From the NCBI RefSeq assembly GCF_017810075.1, contig NZ_JADNYK010000001.1, positions 682,001 through 746,000 on the forward strand: a stretch of 64,000 nucleotides of DNA, in the 5' to 3' direction. The notes under the pieces were generated by a model that was not told where the DNA came from, ran no database searches, and saw only the letters and a program-made list of their open reading frames with translations. This stretch comes from Pseudozobellia sp. WGM2. Lineage in GTDB: Bacteria > Bacteroidota > Bacteroidia > Flavobacteriales > Flavobacteriaceae. Both the position numbers and the translations under genes were made by a program. The number at the start of each line of letters is the position of its first letter. Positions within the stretch are counted from its first letter, which is position 1. Shown here one piece after another: positions 62,779 to 64,000 of the stretch.

Positions 62779-64000
62779 TCTATGCCTAATTTAATATTCA
62801 TATAACGAAAATCATTAAGTTTTAGTTCTTTGTAAAGTTCGTGTATCCGATTTTTTTGTTCGTCATTTTGTAAAAAGCTTTCTATCAAATTACGGGCGTA
62901 TTTTTTGAATTGCCAACTATGGTGTTCTGTTGCCAGAATAAGATTTTGAAGAGCTTCATCGGTAAAACTGGTTTCTGTCAGATATTGAAAAGCCTTCAAT
63001 CGAACCTCCCACGAAAATGAGGCAGAAGTGTACTCACTAAGTTCATACAAGTAATCTTGATTTTTTTCAGTCTCGTAACCTTCAGTGAAAAGAGCTAAAG
63101 TAAGCCACAACAACCGTATGTTCATATTCGGCAGCCCCACCATATTCTTGGTCGTATCTAAATATTTCTTGCGCTCGTTAGGGTATGATGACCAAAGTTT
63201 GACCAATGTATTTTCAATGGTTATATAACTATCATCATTCAAGAGCGATTCAAAATCGGATTTAAGTTCTAGAGGAATTTCCTCAACTTTTTCTGATAAA
63301 ACTTGCCTTAGTTTTATATCTGAGGAAGTAAACACCTCTTCTATTATTTTTTTAGGCAATTCATTAGAATAGGCTTCTAAAAGGTGTCTCTTTAAATAGG
63401 TAGAATTACTGTTTTGCCAATGCCATTTGTAATCTTCCGTAGTTATTTCACCATTTTTTATTTTACCCTGTAAATCGAACAAAATTTTAAGTGATTTCGA
63501 TTTGTCAGCTAGAAGTTCATATGCTTTTGATGTATCGATTGAAGAACTCTCTAACCATCGCTTCTTATATTCTGATAAATTTTTGCCACTGGCCTTTTTC
63601 ATCTCATGTAAAAAGTCTGTGACAGTTACATTTTTAAAGGCATGTTTGGCCAAGTAATTTTTTATACCTGCCTTAAATTCGGCATCACCTAGATGTTCAC
63701 GCAAGGCAAAAAGGGCCCAAGCGCCTTTTTCATAAAATGTAAGACTACTTGCTTTTGGGTTTAAAACACTTTGCCCTTCTCCCCTATTCTCAGCTTGCTT
63801 TAAATCCAGTAAGGTTTTGTAGAGGTGCCAATAAAAATGCTCCTCCCCAAAAATTTCTTTTTCTGCTATATACGCATAATAAGTGGCGAAGCCTTCATGA
63901 AGCCAATGATGGCGCCCATCTTTTTCGGTAACGAGATTTCCGAACCACTGATGAGCCATTTCATGGGCATTAACATTCACATAATTCTTATCTATAAATG
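62775..64000 (-). CDS. M1-family aminopeptidase, N-terminal part outside the window
   Basis: The frame is open to the right edge, so the first residues seen (FIDKNYVNVNAHEMAHQWFG, read from 63998 leftward) are internal; an apparent GTG at 63980 is not the start. The zinc site is complete, with HEMAHQWFG and the third ligand Glu in WLHEGFATY. The family Tyr is in LTFYEKGAWALF. About 320 residues of helical C-terminal domain follow. It is an exo-aminopeptidase, probably exported, but the signal region is not visible. It shows what the related domain at 45021 has lost. Confidence 0.92.
   Translation of the reverse strand, partial: FIDKNYVNVNAHEMAHQWFGNLVTEKDGRHHWLHEGFATYYAYIAEKEIFGEEHFYWHLYKTLLDLKQAENRGEGQSVLNPKASSLTFYEKGAWALFALREHLGDAEFKAGIKNYLAKHAFKNVTVTDFLHEMKKASGKNLSEYKKRWLESSSIDTSKAYELLADKSKSLKILFDLQGKIKNGEITTEDYKWHWQNSNSTYLKRHLLEAYSNELPKKIIEEVFTSSDIKLRQVLSEKVEEIPLELKSDFESLLNDDSYITIENTLVKLWSSYPNERKKYLDTTKNMVGLPNMNIRLLWLTLALFTEGYETEKNQDYLYELSEYTSASFSWEVRLKAFQYLTETSFTDEALQNLILATEHHSWQFKKYARNLIESFLQNDEQKNRIHELYKELKLNDFRYMNIKLGIE

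Noticed and set aside
62775-63980. GTG 63980 as start of the M1 aminopeptidase
   Set aside because: The frame continues to the window edge and the zinc motif lies only five residues after that codon, so the N-terminus is outside.
1-64000. CRISPR arrays, tRNA/rRNA genes, prophage and intact IS elements
   Set aside because: I found no regularly spaced repeats, cloverleaf signatures, transposase motifs or phage structural genes.

Overview
The window looks like chromosome from a marine member of the Flavobacteriaceae (Bacteroidota), close to groups such as Maribacter, Zobellia or Arenibacter. The evidence is low GC, almost no Shine-Dalgarno sequences, Bacteroidota -7 promoter boxes (TAnnTTTG) close to start codons, single-chain E1-alpha/beta dehydrogenases, DUF1835, DUF1206 and DCC proteins, and many SPII lipoproteins and C-terminal-Phe barrels. 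I see no rRNA, tRNA, CRISPR array, prophage or intact insertion sequence.

Layout. 1-3786 (minus) is a type III polyketide synthase operon: FAD oxidoreductase, methyltransferase, PKS, FabI-like reductase, then a gene cut by the left edge. 3874-6309 holds envelope genes (OmpA lipoprotein, lipocalin, an unknown exported protein). 6386-14806 has a branched-chain-type E1 fusion, a 2-oxoglutarate-type oxygenase, SUI1/YciH, DUF1835, a nucleoside phosphorylase, polyphosphate kinase and a cytosolic periplasmic-binding-fold protein. 14923-19493 has ung, a small accessory island (toxin-tail fragment, candidate immunity gene, palindromic repeats), mutS2 and a DCC protein. 19580-37797 is mostly core metabolism and envelope: gltP-type symporter, aroC, LpxH-like phosphoesterase, YdiJ-like flavoprotein, TlpA lipoprotein, rhomboid, LpxL-type acyltransferase, sterol desaturase, glmM, acpH and ggt. 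38298-44238 is a DNA-repair block: a LexA-like XRE-S24 regulator faces a radical SAM/TIGR03915 pair across an operator array, with uvrA behind. 44325-64000 has a LOG-family protein, a pseudo-peptidase/beta-barrel fusion, a second E1 fusion with altered ThDP/Mg ligands, holA, a glycosyltransferase, OmpA-type proteins, a TsaC-type enzyme, uvrD/pcrA, an M20 hydrolase, a patatin and an M1 aminopeptidase cut by the right edge.

Most notable items: (i) the repair module at 38298-41277, whose repressor carries all LexA self-cleavage residues and whose boxes overlap both divergent promoters; (ii) the SrsABC-like PKS operon; (iii) the toxin-tail/immunity island at 15830-16733; (iv) a perfect palindromic bidirectional promoter at 31260-31277; (v) a recurrent 14-bp palindrome AATCGTATACGATT; (vi) several proteins that keep a fold but have lost or swapped catalytic residues. 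Family assignments come from motif recognition without database searches.
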